Below the pieces are notes generated by a model. It saw only the letters and a program-made list of their open reading frames with translations. It had not been told where the DNA came from and did not search any database. From Mucilaginibacter xinganensis (GTDB lineage Bacteria; Bacteroidota; Bacteroidia; Sphingobacteriales; Sphingobacteriaceae), in NCBI GenBank assembly GCA_026225055.1, contig JAMFSA010000137.1, positions 1 through 52,771 of the forward strand: a DNA stretch of 52,771 bases, written 5' to 3'. The position numbers and the translations under genes are program-made. Every line of letters starts with the position of its first letter. Within the stretch, counting starts at the first letter, position 1. Shown piece after piece: positions 1-8,353 of this stretch.

Positions 1-678
<678 letters not shown>

Positions 679-1692
679 ATGGCAGCAGCAAAATTAGAGT
701 ACATCTGGCTTGATGGGTATAAACCAACTCAAAGCCTTCGTAGCAAAACAAAAATTGAAAAAGATTTTAGTGGTAAATTGGAAGATTGTCCGCTTTGGAG
801 CTTTGATGGTTCATCAACCGAGCAAGCACCAGGTGGTTCTTCAGATTGTATATTAAAACCGGTTTTTATTGCCGTTGATCCTCAAAGAAAAGATGGCTAC
901 CTGGTAATGTGCGAAGTACTTGATTCAACAGGTGCGCCTCACGAATCAAACGGTCGTGCTTTGATCCAGGATGATGATAACGATTTCTGGTTCGGTTTTG
1001 AGCAGGAGTACTTTTTATGGGATCCTGAAACCAACAAACCACTTGGTTTCCCGGCAACTGGTTACCCTGCGCCACAAGGCCCGTACTATTGTTCAGTAGG
1101 CGCTAAAAATGCATACGGAAGAGATATTGTTGAAGAACACTTAGACGCTTGTTTAGAAGCTGGTTTAAATGTTGAAGGTATCAACGCTGAAGTTGCTGCT
1201 GGTCAATGGGAATTCCAGATCTTCGCTAAAGGCGCTAAAGAAGCTGGTGACCAGATCTGGGTTGCACGTTATTTGTTAGAAAGAATAGGCGAAAGCTATG
1301 ATGTTTCTATCAACTGGCATTGCAAACCATTAGGTCAGCTTGATTGGAATGGTTCAGGTATGCACGCTAACTTCTCAAACACTACATTGAGAACTGCAGG
1401 CAACAAAGAAACTTATGATAAAATTTTAGAAGCTTTCCGCCCTGTTGTTGCAGAGCACATCGCAGTTTACGGTGCTGACAACGATCAGCGTTTAACCGGT
1501 AAACACGAAACCGCTTCAATCCATGATTATAGCTATGGTGTATCAGATCGTGGCGCTTCTATCCGTATCCCGCTGTTCACAGTACAAAAAGGATGGAACG
1601 GTTACTTAGAAGATCGTCGCCCTAACTCAGCTGCCGATCCGTACAAAGTAGCTGCTGTGATTATCAAAACTGTTAAATCAGCAAAAGTTTAA
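679..1692 (+). CDS. glnII: Glutamine synthetase type II (beta-grasp, short form)
   Basis: Cytoplasmic enzyme that makes glutamine from glutamate, ammonia and ATP. At 337 residues it is the size of eukaryote-like GSII rather than the ~470-residue GSI or ~730-residue GSIII. Visible motifs in order are the beta-grasp latch WSFDGSSTEQAPG near residues 40-55, the metal-binding WFGFEQEYFLW near 103-113, NAEVAAGQWEFQ, the ATP-loop region NWHCKPLG..WNGSGMHAN, HETASIHDYSYGVSDRG, and the glutamate-binding RIP. The GSI adenylylation loop (NLYDLP type) is not seen, as expected for this class. The gene is monocistronic with a strong terminator directly downstream. Bacteroidota often carry GSIII as well; none is in this window. 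Confidence 0.93.
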   Translation: MAAAKLEYIWLDGYKPTQSLRSKTKIEKDFSGKLEDCPLWSFDGSSTEQAPGGSSDCILKPVFIAVDPQRKDGYLVMCEVLDSTGAPHESNGRALIQDDDNDFWFGFEQEYFLWDPETNKPLGFPATGYPAPQGPYYCSVGAKNAYGRDIVEEHLDACLEAGLNVEGINAEVAAGQWEFQIFAKGAKEAGDQIWVARYLLERIGESYDVSINWHCKPLGQLDWNGSGMHANFSNTTLRTAGNKETYDKILEAFRPVVAEHIAVYGADNDQRLTGKHETASIHDYSYGVSDRGASIRIPLFTVQKGWNGYLEDRRPNSAADPYKVAAVIIKTVKSAKV

Positions 1693-1714
1693 TAACCTAA
1701 TAAGGTTTAATATG

Positions 1715-1751
1715 AATCTTCCCGGTGTAAACCGGGAAGATTTTTTGTTTT
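1715..1751 (+). terminator. Rho-independent terminator of glnII
   Basis: Arms AATCTTCCCGG (1715-1725) and CCGGGAAGATT (1732-1742) form an 11-12 bp GC-rich stem with a 4-6 base loop, followed by a T-run with one G. It lies 22 bases after the glnII stop. Confidence 0.9.
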
Positions 1752-1803
1752 GTAGCGGTTTGTCTGTGAGGATACCGACAGAAAGGAGTGATATGAAAAA
1801 GCA

Positions 1804-1984
1804 TGTCATCCTGATAGCGAAGAAACTACCCGCATTCAAACTGGCTGCTTTTATAATAGATGCTTCGTGACTCAGCAGCAATGAGGCTATGGGGTGAAAA
1901 TTAAAAATGGGGTTATGCTGGAGGCATTCGAAGCATATGGATAAAGGCCTCTACGCTCATCCTTAGAGTTGGCTCAACATGACA
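1804..1984. repeat. Degenerate palindromic intergenic repeat
   Basis: Nested inverted repeats fill the gap between glnII and cutC: outer arms TGTCAT (1804-1809) and ATGACA (1979-1984), inner arms ATGCTTCG (1860-1867) and CGAAGCAT (1929-1936). The left end, TGTCATCCTGA...GCGAAG, and the right end, CTCAACATGACA, resemble the TGTCATCCTGAGC...CAGCATGACA repeats I recall from Bacteroidota genomes. That family link is from memory and was not checked. A 67-codon reverse frame here has no recognisable features. Confidence 0.45.
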
Positions 1985-1994
1985 GCCTCTTTTA

Positions 1995-2738
1995 TCACCC
2001 ATTCGCCGCCCTCAAAATCGCTTTTACTTTTTCAGCATCAGTTACATCAAGGCTGTATTCATCGCCAATTTCCTGGCCCATGAGTATACGGTCATTCTTG
2101 TATTCCATTTCACTTTGATGACGACTGCGGGCAGATGAGTGGATCTCATACACCCCGGTGAAGTGCACGAGGTCGGCGGCATTATTTTCGCTGACACCGC
2201 TGCCCGCCATAATAGTTATGCGCCCCGCTGCCTGCTCAACCAGGTGGTTGATAGTATTTGCACCTTCCATAGCGGTAGTTTTGCCGCCTGAGGTAAGTAT
2301 CCGTTCAAAGCCAAGTTCAATTATATCTTCAAGGGCTTGGTACATATCGGCACACATATCAAATGCACGGTGAAAGGTTACACCTAATCCCCATTGTTTT
2401 GCCAGGCGCACCAGTTCGCCATTACGTTTTTTGTCGATAGTGCCATCAGCATTCAATATGCCAACTACAATACCATCACAACCGGCCTCAATGCAATTCC
2501 TCACATCAGCCATCATGATGTCAAAATCAAGGTCGTTGTACAAAAAATCACCCGGCCGTGGCCTGATGAGTACGTACAGTTTAATATGTAATAACTTGCG
2601 GGTCATTAATATCTGGCCAAATGATGGGGTAGTGCCGCCTTCTTTTAAATTCTCACACAATTCAACCCTTATAGCGCCACCATTTTGCGCAGCAATAGCT
2701 GAAGTAACGGAGTTGGCGCAAACTTCAAGTGCAATCAT
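1995..2738 (-). CDS. cutC: CutC family copper homeostasis protein
   Basis: A 247-residue protein of typical CutC length, starting MIALEVCANSVTSA. Family hallmarks seen are ALEVCANS, RVELCENLKEGGTTPS, the strand RPRPGDFLYN, GCDGIVVGILNADG, FHRAFDMC and RILTSGG. CutC proteins are TIM-barrel cytoplasmic proteins implicated in copper handling, but their biochemical role is unsettled. The gene stands alone on the reverse strand; its start lies 92 bases downstream, in its own direction, of the end of the asparaginase gene. The start is supported by the family-typical N-terminus. Confidence 0.9.
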   Translation of the reverse strand: MIALEVCANSVTSAIAAQNGGAIRVELCENLKEGGTTPSFGQILMTRKLLHIKLYVLIRPRPGDFLYNDLDFDIMMADVRNCIEAGCDGIVVGILNADGTIDKKRNGELVRLAKQWGLGVTFHRAFDMCADMYQALEDIIELGFERILTSGGKTTAMEGANTINHLVEQAAGRITIMAGSGVSENNAADLVHFTGVYEIHSSARSRHQSEMEYKNDRILMGQEIGDEYSLDVTDAEKVKAILRAANG

Positions 2739-2830
2739 GATTAAATTTTAGGGTCTGTAAGTGCTAAGGGGTGAATTTTAACAGTAAATATAAGCGATAG
2801 CTTCGATTATTTGTGCAGGTCGACACTTAT

Positions 2831-3838
2831 TTAATAGAAACTCTTTCCTTTGATTAATTGATCCTGCGTTTGGCTGTTGCAAACCGCATATTCAAAACCA
2901 GGCTGTATGGCATATGCGCCATGCTCACCTTTTTTATTGATAGCTAAAAAGCCAACCTGGATCTGTTTAGCAGTATCAGGTTTCTTTTTAATGATGCGAT
3001 TAACAGCTTCCCTGCAAGCATCCTCAGGGTGATAACCCTGGCGCATCAGTTCAACTACTAAAAAGCTGCCCACATTACGTATCACTTCTTCGCCTACACC
3101 AGTTGAGGTAGCACCACCGACTTCGTTATCAACAAATAAACCTGCGCCTATTATTGGGCTATCGCCAACCCGGCCATGTAATTTGAAGGCCATACCGCTG
3201 GTGGTACAGGCACCTGAGATATTTCCTTTAGCATCGAGCGCCAGCATGCCAATAGTATCATGATTATACTGATTGCCGGGAGCATGTTGTTTATCTTCAA
3301 TATTTAGTACCGGGGCATATTTGGCTGTTTTGAGCCATTCTTTCCATGCTTTTTCTGATTCGGGAGTTAATAGTTTTTCTCTTTTAAAACCTTGTTCAAC
3401 AGCAAATTGGGTAGCGCCATCGCCCACCAGCATAATATGTGGTGTTTTCTCCATTACCAAACGTGCAACGGAAATAGGATGGGCTATATTTTCCATAGCA
3501 GCCACCGAACCGCAGTTGCCAAATTCATCCATAATACAGGCATCAAGCGTAACGTGCCCGTCGCGGTCGGGATACCCTGCACGGCCAACGGTATGGTTGC
3601 TCATATCGGCTTCAGGAATCCTTACACCTGCCTCAACTGCATCCAGCGCGCGACCGCCTTTTTCAAGAGTTTTCCATGCTTCTTTATTTGCATCAACACC
3701 GAAATTCCAGGTGGAAATTACAATAGGAAAACCTGCTGGTTCAAAGCTGTTAATTGTTTTAGCGAAGGATGATCGTGAAAGGGCTGTAATTGACGCGGTT
3801 GCGGCAGATACTTTAATGAATTTGCGACGGTTATACAT
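2831..3838 (-). CDS. N4-(beta-N-acetylglucosaminyl)-L-asparaginase (Ntn hydrolase)
   Basis: Exported glycosylasparaginase that cleaves the GlcNAc-Asn linkage of degraded glycoproteins. The protein has 335 residues. The N-terminus RRKFIK followed by a short hydrophobic stretch resembles a Tat signal, as in the periplasmic Elizabethkingia enzyme. Family motifs are STWNFG, GGRALDAVEAGVR, DRDGHVTLDACIMD, SVARLVMEKTPH and RVGDSPIIGAG. The autocleavage/nucleophile site is HDTIG at residues 193-197, so Thr195 should become the N-terminal nucleophile of the beta subunit. An 18-base perfect palindrome ends three bases upstream of the start codon. A plain isoaspartyl peptidase/L-asparaginase is less likely given the STWNFG start. 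Confidence 0.92.
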   Translation of the reverse strand: MYNRRKFIKVSAATASITALSRSSFAKTINSFEPAGFPIVISTWNFGVDANKEAWKTLEKGGRALDAVEAGVRIPEADMSNHTVGRAGYPDRDGHVTLDACIMDEFGNCGSVAAMENIAHPISVARLVMEKTPHIMLVGDGATQFAVEQGFKREKLLTPESEKAWKEWLKTAKYAPVLNIEDKQHAPGNQYNHDTIGMLALDAKGNISGACTTSGMAFKLHGRVGDSPIIGAGLFVDNEVGGATSTGVGEEVIRNVGSFLVVELMRQGYHPEDACREAVNRIIKKKPDTAKQIQVGFLAINKKGEHGAYAIQPGFEYAVCNSQTQDQLIKGKSFY

Positions 3839-3841
3839 TTC

Positions 3842-3859
3842 GCTAATATAAATATTAGC
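3842..3859. promoter_or_regulatory. Perfect palindrome next to the asparaginase start
   Basis: GCTAATAT-AA-ATATTAGC is an 18-base perfect inverted repeat beginning three bases upstream of the reverse-strand start codon. It could be an operator or an mRNA hairpin masking initiation. It is AT-rich, so chance is possible. Confidence 0.4.
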
Positions 3860-3920
3860 TGTGGAGATGCCTAAACATCAGCATAAAATGTAATGGAAAA
3901 TAATAAACTGACAGAATTAT

Positions 3921-4349
3921 TTATTCAAAATCCTGTCTGCAGTTAACGCAATGCCATTGTTTAGATGAATAGAAAGGTAATATAGATGCAAAAAATGAGT
4001 ACAAAGTATTCAGCCAGCTTGGTCGCGCTGTATTAGGTTCAATTCGGGCAACATGTGTTGAAGCGCAATAGGGGCAAATAATAGCTATATCTGTTTCCGG
4101 GTCTATCTCCAGGTCTTCCTCCAGCAGTATTTCATTGTCTTCGTCAATTATTCGCAGGCATTCATTAAGGTCGCGTTCAAATATCTTTAGTTTAATATCA
4201 CTTATGGCGTGGTTGTACACAGGATTTAAACCCGACATATGATCATCCTCAATAAAGCAGGGAATATCATGCGCCTCTAATTTGGCGCGGATAATATGGG
4301 CCAGCATAGGGTCATGATAGGTTTCGAATGTTATAATTTTATCATCCAT
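3921..4349 (-). CDS. DUF2007 domain protein with C-terminal zinc ribbon (copy B)
   Basis: A 142-residue protein. I chose the ATG at 4349 because it aligns with the neighbouring paralogue (MDDKIITFETYHDPMLA against MEDRIVTFESYNDPMLA); a longer frame back to 4436 adds 29 residues that overlap the upstream gene's end. Residues 1-75 form a DUF2007 domain, a ferredoxin-like fold annotated as putative signal transducing. The C-terminal part has CPYC and CVNC pairs, consistent with a zinc ribbon. It lies 37 bases downstream of copy A and is probably co-transcribed. The precise function is unknown. Confidence 0.8.
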   Translation of the reverse strand: MDDKIITFETYHDPMLAHIIRAKLEAHDIPCFIEDDHMSGLNPVYNHAISDIKLKIFERDLNECLRIIDEDNEILLEEDLEIDPETDIAIICPYCASTHVARIEPNTARPSWLNTLYSFFASILPFYSSKQWHCVNCRQDFE

Positions 4350-4386
4350 AGTAATATAATTATACTCATACCAGGATAAAATTGTT

Positions 4387-4800
4387 TTAATTAAAATCTT
4401 TGCCGCAGTTAAAACAGTGCCATGCCTTGCGTGCATAAAATGGATAGGTAACTGTTAAAAATGATACGATTGCACCGAACCAGTTTGTTTTTTGTATAGT
4501 GGCTGCACCATAACGCACGTTTGTAGATTGACAATAAGGGCAAGGCGCTTTTTCATTATCCACTATTTCGTCCAGTGCCAGGTCTTCATTTTGAGCTAAG
4601 ATCAGTTGGCATGCTTTAAAGTCGCGTTCAAATATTTTTAGTTTTACTCCGCCTAACGCCTGTGTATAAAGCGGGTTCATGCCTATTGTATTATTATCGG
4701 CTACGTAACAATCAATTCCATTAGCCTCCAGTCTGCCCTTTATAATTTCGGCGAGCATGGGGTCGTTATAGCTCTCAAACGTTACTATTCTATCCTCCAT
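4387..4800 (-). CDS. DUF2007 domain protein with C-terminal zinc ribbon (copy A)
   Basis: A 137-residue paralogue of the downstream copy with the same layout: the DUF2007 domain (MEDRIVTFESYNDPMLAEII, then GVKLKIFERDF), an acidic linker, then CPYC..CFNC cysteine pairs. A short hydrophobic patch (IVSFLTVTYPFYA) precedes the last pair and may touch the membrane. The family has no established biochemical function. The start lies 51 bases from a divergent WYL regulator gene with a palindrome midway, so the regulator may control this pair. Confidence 0.8.
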   Translation of the reverse strand: MEDRIVTFESYNDPMLAEIIKGRLEANGIDCYVADNNTIGMNPLYTQALGGVKLKIFERDFKACQLILAQNEDLALDEIVDNEKAPCPYCQSTNVRYGAATIQKTNWFGAIVSFLTVTYPFYARKAWHCFNCGKDFN

Positions 4801-4814
4801 AAAAATTAAATAAT

Positions 4815-4833
4815 AAACTAATATAGTTAGTTT
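4815..4833. promoter_or_regulatory. Palindrome between divergent DUF2007 and WYL regulator genes
   Basis: Arms AAACTAA (4815-4821) and TTAGTTT (4827-4833) flank a 5-base spacer. The centre is almost equidistant from the two divergent start codons (4800 and 4852), a typical place for an operator of a divergently transcribed regulator. Regulator binding is inferred. Confidence 0.5.
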
Positions 4834-4851
4834 TTATTTAATTTGGCTGTC

Positions 4852-5808
4852 ATGAACCGTATCGATCGTATTTCAGCTATTTTAATACAATTGCAATCGC
4901 GCAGAGTAGTAAAGGCAGGCGATATAGCCGAACGATTCAATATTAGTTTGCGTACCGTTTACCGCGATGTAAAAACATTAGAAGAAGCTGGTATCCCTAT
5001 TATTGGTGAAGCGGGGGTAGGTTATTCTATTATGGATGGGTACCGCCTGCCGCCAGTAATGTTCACCAAAGAAGAAGCAACCGCTTTTTTAACTGCCGAA
5101 AAATTTGTTGAAAAGTTGACGGATGCATCCACTATGGCTAACCATAAATCGGCCATGTATAAGATCAGGGCCATATTGCGAACTGCCGAAAAAGATATGC
5201 TGGAAGATATTGACAACAAAATAGAGGTGATGAAAGGTCGTAATCAATTGTTAACCGGCAATAACGATTACATACAGATCATCCTGAATAGTATCGCCCA
5301 AAAACATATAATGGCACTTGAATATTTTGCGCATCACAGTCAGGAGCATACCAAACGGGAGATTGAACCTGTGGGGATAATTTTTGTTGACACTTTTTGG
5401 CACTTGATAGCTTATTGTCGTTTACGGAATGATTACCGTGATTTCAGGATCGATCGTATAAATAAACTTTGTGTAACGGATAAAAAGTTTACCAGCCAGC
5501 ATCCGACCTTAAAAGATTATATAGCCCGTACAGCTAAGGATAAGGACCTGGAAACGATTGTTATAAGGGTTGAAAAGGTTGTTTACGGCAATCTTGATTA
5601 TCAGAAATATTACAGCGGCTTTGTATCTGAAAAGAAGATGGGCAATATTACCGAAATGACCTTTCTTACATCCTCTATTGAAGGTTTTGCCCGCTGGTAC
5701 ATGATGTTCGGCGACCATGCCGATATCATTAAGCCCGATAAATTGAAGGACAGGGTAGCGGCTCTTGCTGAAAGTACACTGCAAAGGCTATCCGTGGATG
5801 TAAAATAA
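4852..5808 (+). CDS. YafY-type HTH-WYL transcriptional regulator
   Basis: A 318-residue DNA-binding regulator. The N-terminal HTH_11 helix-turn-helix (residues 1-60) contains RRVVKAGDIAERFNISLRTV followed by YRDVKTLEEAGIPI. The middle and C-terminal parts form a WYL domain, here reading FWHLIAYCRLRNDYRDFRIDRI, so WHL replaces the signature WYL, and end with a WCX-like extension. WYL domains are thought to bind nucleic acid or nucleotide ligands. The ATG at 4852 is preferred over a TTG at 4843. It is divergent from the DUF2007 pair. A hairpin follows the stop codon. Confidence 0.88.
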   Translation: MNRIDRISAILIQLQSRRVVKAGDIAERFNISLRTVYRDVKTLEEAGIPIIGEAGVGYSIMDGYRLPPVMFTKEEATAFLTAEKFVEKLTDASTMANHKSAMYKIRAILRTAEKDMLEDIDNKIEVMKGRNQLLTGNNDYIQIILNSIAQKHIMALEYFAHHSQEHTKREIEPVGIIFVDTFWHLIAYCRLRNDYRDFRIDRINKLCVTDKKFTSQHPTLKDYIARTAKDKDLETIVIRVEKVVYGNLDYQKYYSGFVSEKKMGNITEMTFLTSSIEGFARWYMMFGDHADIIKPDKLKDRVAALAESTLQRLSVDVK

Positions 5809-5818
5809 TCCTTTAATT

Positions 5819-5853
5819 ACCATAGCGATGGGTTTCAAACACATCGCTATGGT
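5819..5853. terminator. Hairpin downstream of the WYL regulator gene
   Basis: Perfect 12-base arms ACCATAGCGATG (5819-5830) and CATCGCTATGGT (5842-5853) with an 11-base loop. An A-run rather than a T-run follows on the + strand, so it is a weak intrinsic terminator as read and may work otherwise, for example in RNA stability. Confidence 0.55.
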
Positions 5854-5941
5854 ATCAAAAAATAACTTTCATTCCTTTTTCCTGCTGACATACTGCTGTC
5901 ATTAGCTGGCCGCATATTTGTTTTATAAAATTAAAACCAAT

Positions 5942-6385
5942 ATGGAAAAGCAAGCCCGTTACTGGATTGTGGTGATCTCAAAAGATCACATTGCAAATGG
6001 TGTTAAAGGCGGCTTTATGCAGGCCAATCATGGTAAATCTTCCTCGTTAAAAAAGCTGCGCACTGGTGATTGGGTGATAGTTTACTCTCCCAAACAAACT
6101 TATAGTGGCGATAAGGCACTACAGGCATTTACAGCAATAGGGCAGGTGAAGGATGAAGAACTGTATCAATATAAAATGTCGGAAGATTTTATACCCTACA
6201 GGCGCAATGTTACTTATTACGAATGTAAAGAAACGCCTATCGCCCCATTAATAAACCAGCTTAATTTTATTGACAACAAGAAATCATGGGGATACAGGTT
6301 CCGCTTCGGTTTTTTTGAGTTGGATGAAAAGGATTTTGAACTGATCAGCTCGCATATGTTAAAAGAAAAACTAATTACTGCCTGA
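5942..6385 (+). CDS. EVE domain-containing protein
   Basis: A 147-residue protein consisting of a single EVE (PUA-like, YTH-related) domain: RYWIVVISKDHIANGVKGGF, then KLRTGDWVIVYSP, FTAIGQV and a C-terminal RFRFGFFELDEKDF strand. EVE proteins are thought to recognise modified bases or RNA. The ATG at 5942 fits the family start; an in-frame start at 5918 would add eight residues without domain support. An SRPBCC gene follows after 27 bases in the same direction, probably in the same transcript. Confidence 0.87.
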   Translation: MEKQARYWIVVISKDHIANGVKGGFMQANHGKSSSLKKLRTGDWVIVYSPKQTYSGDKALQAFTAIGQVKDEELYQYKMSEDFIPYRRNVTYYECKETPIAPLINQLNFIDNKKSWGYRFRFGFFELDEKDFELISSHMLKEKLITA

Positions 6386-6412
6386 TCAATCTAATTATAA
6401 AACAAAAAATTT

Positions 6413-6835
6413 ATGGAAACACTAACATTAAAAACAACCATCACTTTTAAAGCACCGATTGCAAAAGTATGGCATGGATTAACCGATCCGTCTACGGTAA
6501 AAGAATATTTCTTTGGTACCGATCTTAAATCCGATTGGAAAGTTGGCAGCCCAATAACCTTCAGTGGCGAATGGGATGGCCATAAATATGAGGACGGCGG
6601 CATTATATTGGATATTGATGAACCTCGATTATTAAAATACACTTATTGGAGTAGTATGATGGGCCTTGAAAATATTCCCGAGAATTACTACAATATCACC
6701 TATGAGTTAAGCGAAAGCGATGAAGTAACGACTTTAGTTATCACGCAGGATGGTGTTAAAAACCAGGAAGCTGCCGATCATTCAGAGCAAAACTGGAAAT
6801 CGGTATTTGATGGGTTAAAGAAGATTATTGAGTGA
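6413..6835 (+). CDS. SRPBCC / AHSA1-like domain protein
   Basis: A 140-residue soluble protein with the helix-grip fold of the AHSA1 (activator of Hsp90 ATPase C-terminal-like) family: TTITFKAPIAKVWHGLTDP, WKVGSPITFSGEWDG, GGIILDIDEPRLLKYTYW and a closing helix NWKSVFDGLKKII. Such proteins bind hydrophobic ligands, but no ligand can be assigned here. It follows the EVE gene closely and converges on dihydroorotase, with a REP-like element in between. Confidence 0.85.
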   Translation: METLTLKTTITFKAPIAKVWHGLTDPSTVKEYFFGTDLKSDWKVGSPITFSGEWDGHKYEDGGIILDIDEPRLLKYTYWSSMMGLENIPENYYNITYELSESDEVTTLVITQDGVKNQEAADHSEQNWKSVFDGLKKIIE

Positions 6836-6852
6836 AATTAAGATGAAAACCG

Positions 6853-6938
6853 TGTCATTGCGAGGAGGAACGACGAAGCAACCTCGTCGTACTCAATAGG
6901 TAAGCCACGAGGTTGCCGCGCTATTGCTCGCAATGACA
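6853..6938 (+). repeat. REP-like palindromic repeat, copy 1
   Basis: An 86-base element bounded by perfect 12-base inverted ends TGTCATTGCGAG (6853-6864) and CTCGCAATGACA (6927-6938), with inner arms GCAACCTCGT (6878-6887) and ACGAGGTTGC (6907-6916). It sits between two convergent genes, where a hairpin could stop both transcripts. A second copy in reverse orientation lies at 27746-27831. Confidence 0.85.
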
Positions 6939-6944
6939 TAAACT

Positions 6945-8282
6945 TTATTCCCTATCAAAACTCAACCTTTTACCCGGAATATTATCAATTATAACTCCCT
7001 CACTATAAGCCAAATTACCTGACACGATTGTGTGTATTACTTTAGATTGAAACTGAGTGCCTTCAAACGGGCTCCAGTTGCATTTGTAAAGAATGTTTTC
7101 TTTACTTACCTGCCATGGCTGGTTTAAATTAACCAATACCAAATCAGCATAATAACCTTCACGGATAAACCCGCGTTTTTCTATCTGGAAGCAGATGGCA
7201 ACATTATGCGCCATCTTTTCGGCTATTTGCTCAAGTGTGATCTTGCCTTCATGATGTAACTGTAGCATAGCAGGCAAAGCATGCTGTACCAATGGTCCAC
7301 CGGATGGTGCCTGCAGGTATGGCAAAGCTTTTTCCTCAATAGTATGCGGCGCATGATCGGTTGCAATCACATCTATATGGCCGTCTAAAACCGCTTTTAA
7401 TATGCCTTCGCGATCGCTGGCTTTTTTTACCGCCGGGTTCCATTTTATGAGGTTGCCCTTGGTTTCATAATCCTCATCGCTAAACCATAAGTGATGGATA
7501 CAAGCTTCGGCAGTTATCCTTTTGTCTTTTAACGGGATATCATTTGCAAACAAGTGTGTTTCCCGTTCGGTAGAGATATGCAAGATGTGCAGCCTTGTAT
7601 TATGCTTTTTTGCCAGTTCAACCGCCATGGATGATGACAAATAACAAGCCTCGGCACTGCGTATTTTGGGGTGGAGTTTTATAGTGATATTATCACCCAA
7701 TAATTGCTTGTAATGGTTTAAATTATTTTGGATGGTTGCCTCATCCTCGCAATGCGTAGCCACCAGCATGGGCGATTGCGAGAAAATGTTCTCCAAGGTT
7801 TTCGGATTATCCACCAACATATTACCGGTTGATGATCCCATAAATACTTTCACACCACAAACATTGTTAATGTCGGTTTTTAGCACTTCATCAATATTAT
7901 CATTACTGGCACCCATAAAAAATGAGTAATTAGCCAATGAGTTATGGCGGCCTATCTCATACTTTTGCTCCAATAATTCCTGCGTTAAAGTGTTGGGCAC
8001 AGTATTAGGCATCTCCATAAAAGAGGTAATACCACCGGCGACCGCTGCCCGCGATTCTGAATAAATATTTGCCTTATGGGTTAATCCCGGCTCGCGGAAA
8101 TGCACCTGGTCGTCGATACAGCCCGGTAGGAGATGTAAGCCTTCAGCATTAATGATCTTATCTGCCGGTTTATCAATCTGGCTGCTGATCTGCTCAATAA
8201 AGCCGTCTTTAATAAATATATCAGCAATAAACTGTTTGTTTTCGTTAACTACGGTGGCGGATTTAATGAGAATAGATGACAT
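6945..8282 (-). CDS. pyrC: Dihydroorotase (type I, amidohydrolase family)
   Basis: Pyrimidine biosynthesis enzyme that converts carbamoyl-aspartate to dihydroorotate. It has 445 residues, normal for type I. The metal-site region reads DDQVHFREPG at residues 57-66, so the first His of the usual HxH is Gln59 while His61 and Arg63 remain. Other expected residues are present: Lys145 in GVKVFMGSSTG, His177 in ATHCEDE, His235 in LHILHIS, and Asp309 with His313 in ATDHAPH. I recall DDQVHFREPG in other Bacteroidota homologues, so the Gln may be a lineage trait. A TAnnTTTG box ends four bases before the ATG. Other amidohydrolases such as allantoinase are less likely. Confidence 0.88.
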   Translation of the reverse strand: MSSILIKSATVVNENKQFIADIFIKDGFIEQISSQIDKPADKIINAEGLHLLPGCIDDQVHFREPGLTHKANIYSESRAAVAGGITSFMEMPNTVPNTLTQELLEQKYEIGRHNSLANYSFFMGASNDNIDEVLKTDINNVCGVKVFMGSSTGNMLVDNPKTLENIFSQSPMLVATHCEDEATIQNNLNHYKQLLGDNITIKLHPKIRSAEACYLSSSMAVELAKKHNTRLHILHISTERETHLFANDIPLKDKRITAEACIHHLWFSDEDYETKGNLIKWNPAVKKASDREGILKAVLDGHIDVIATDHAPHTIEEKALPYLQAPSGGPLVQHALPAMLQLHHEGKITLEQIAEKMAHNVAICFQIEKRGFIREGYYADLVLVNLNQPWQVSKENILYKCNWSPFEGTQFQSKVIHTIVSGNLAYSEGVIIDNIPGKRLSFDRE

Positions 8283-8286
8283 AGTG

Positions 8287-8294
8287 CAAATATA
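8287..8294 (-). promoter_or_regulatory. -7 box directly upstream of pyrC
   Basis: Read on the reverse strand, TATATTTG matches the Bacteroidota TAnnTTTG box and is followed by CACT and the start codon. Transcription would begin at or next to the ATG, which implies a leaderless mRNA. Confidence 0.6.
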
Positions 8295-8353
8295 GTTTGA
8301 AACACGGAAAGTGTTAAATTTAGGATTATTATAAATTTTATAAATAGGCGGAT

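Noticed and set aside
1678..1881. 67-codon reverse open frame after glnII
   Set aside because: It overlaps the glnII terminator and a palindromic repeat and shows no protein features.
3273..3851. 192-codon forward open frame opposite the asparaginase gene
   Set aside because: It is antisense to a clearly recognised enzyme with all catalytic residues; its own translation has no recognisable domain.
4387..4436. Longer start (4436) for the second DUF2007 gene
   Set aside because: The extra 29 residues overlap the upstream gene and have no counterpart in the paralogue, whose start aligns with the ATG at 4349.
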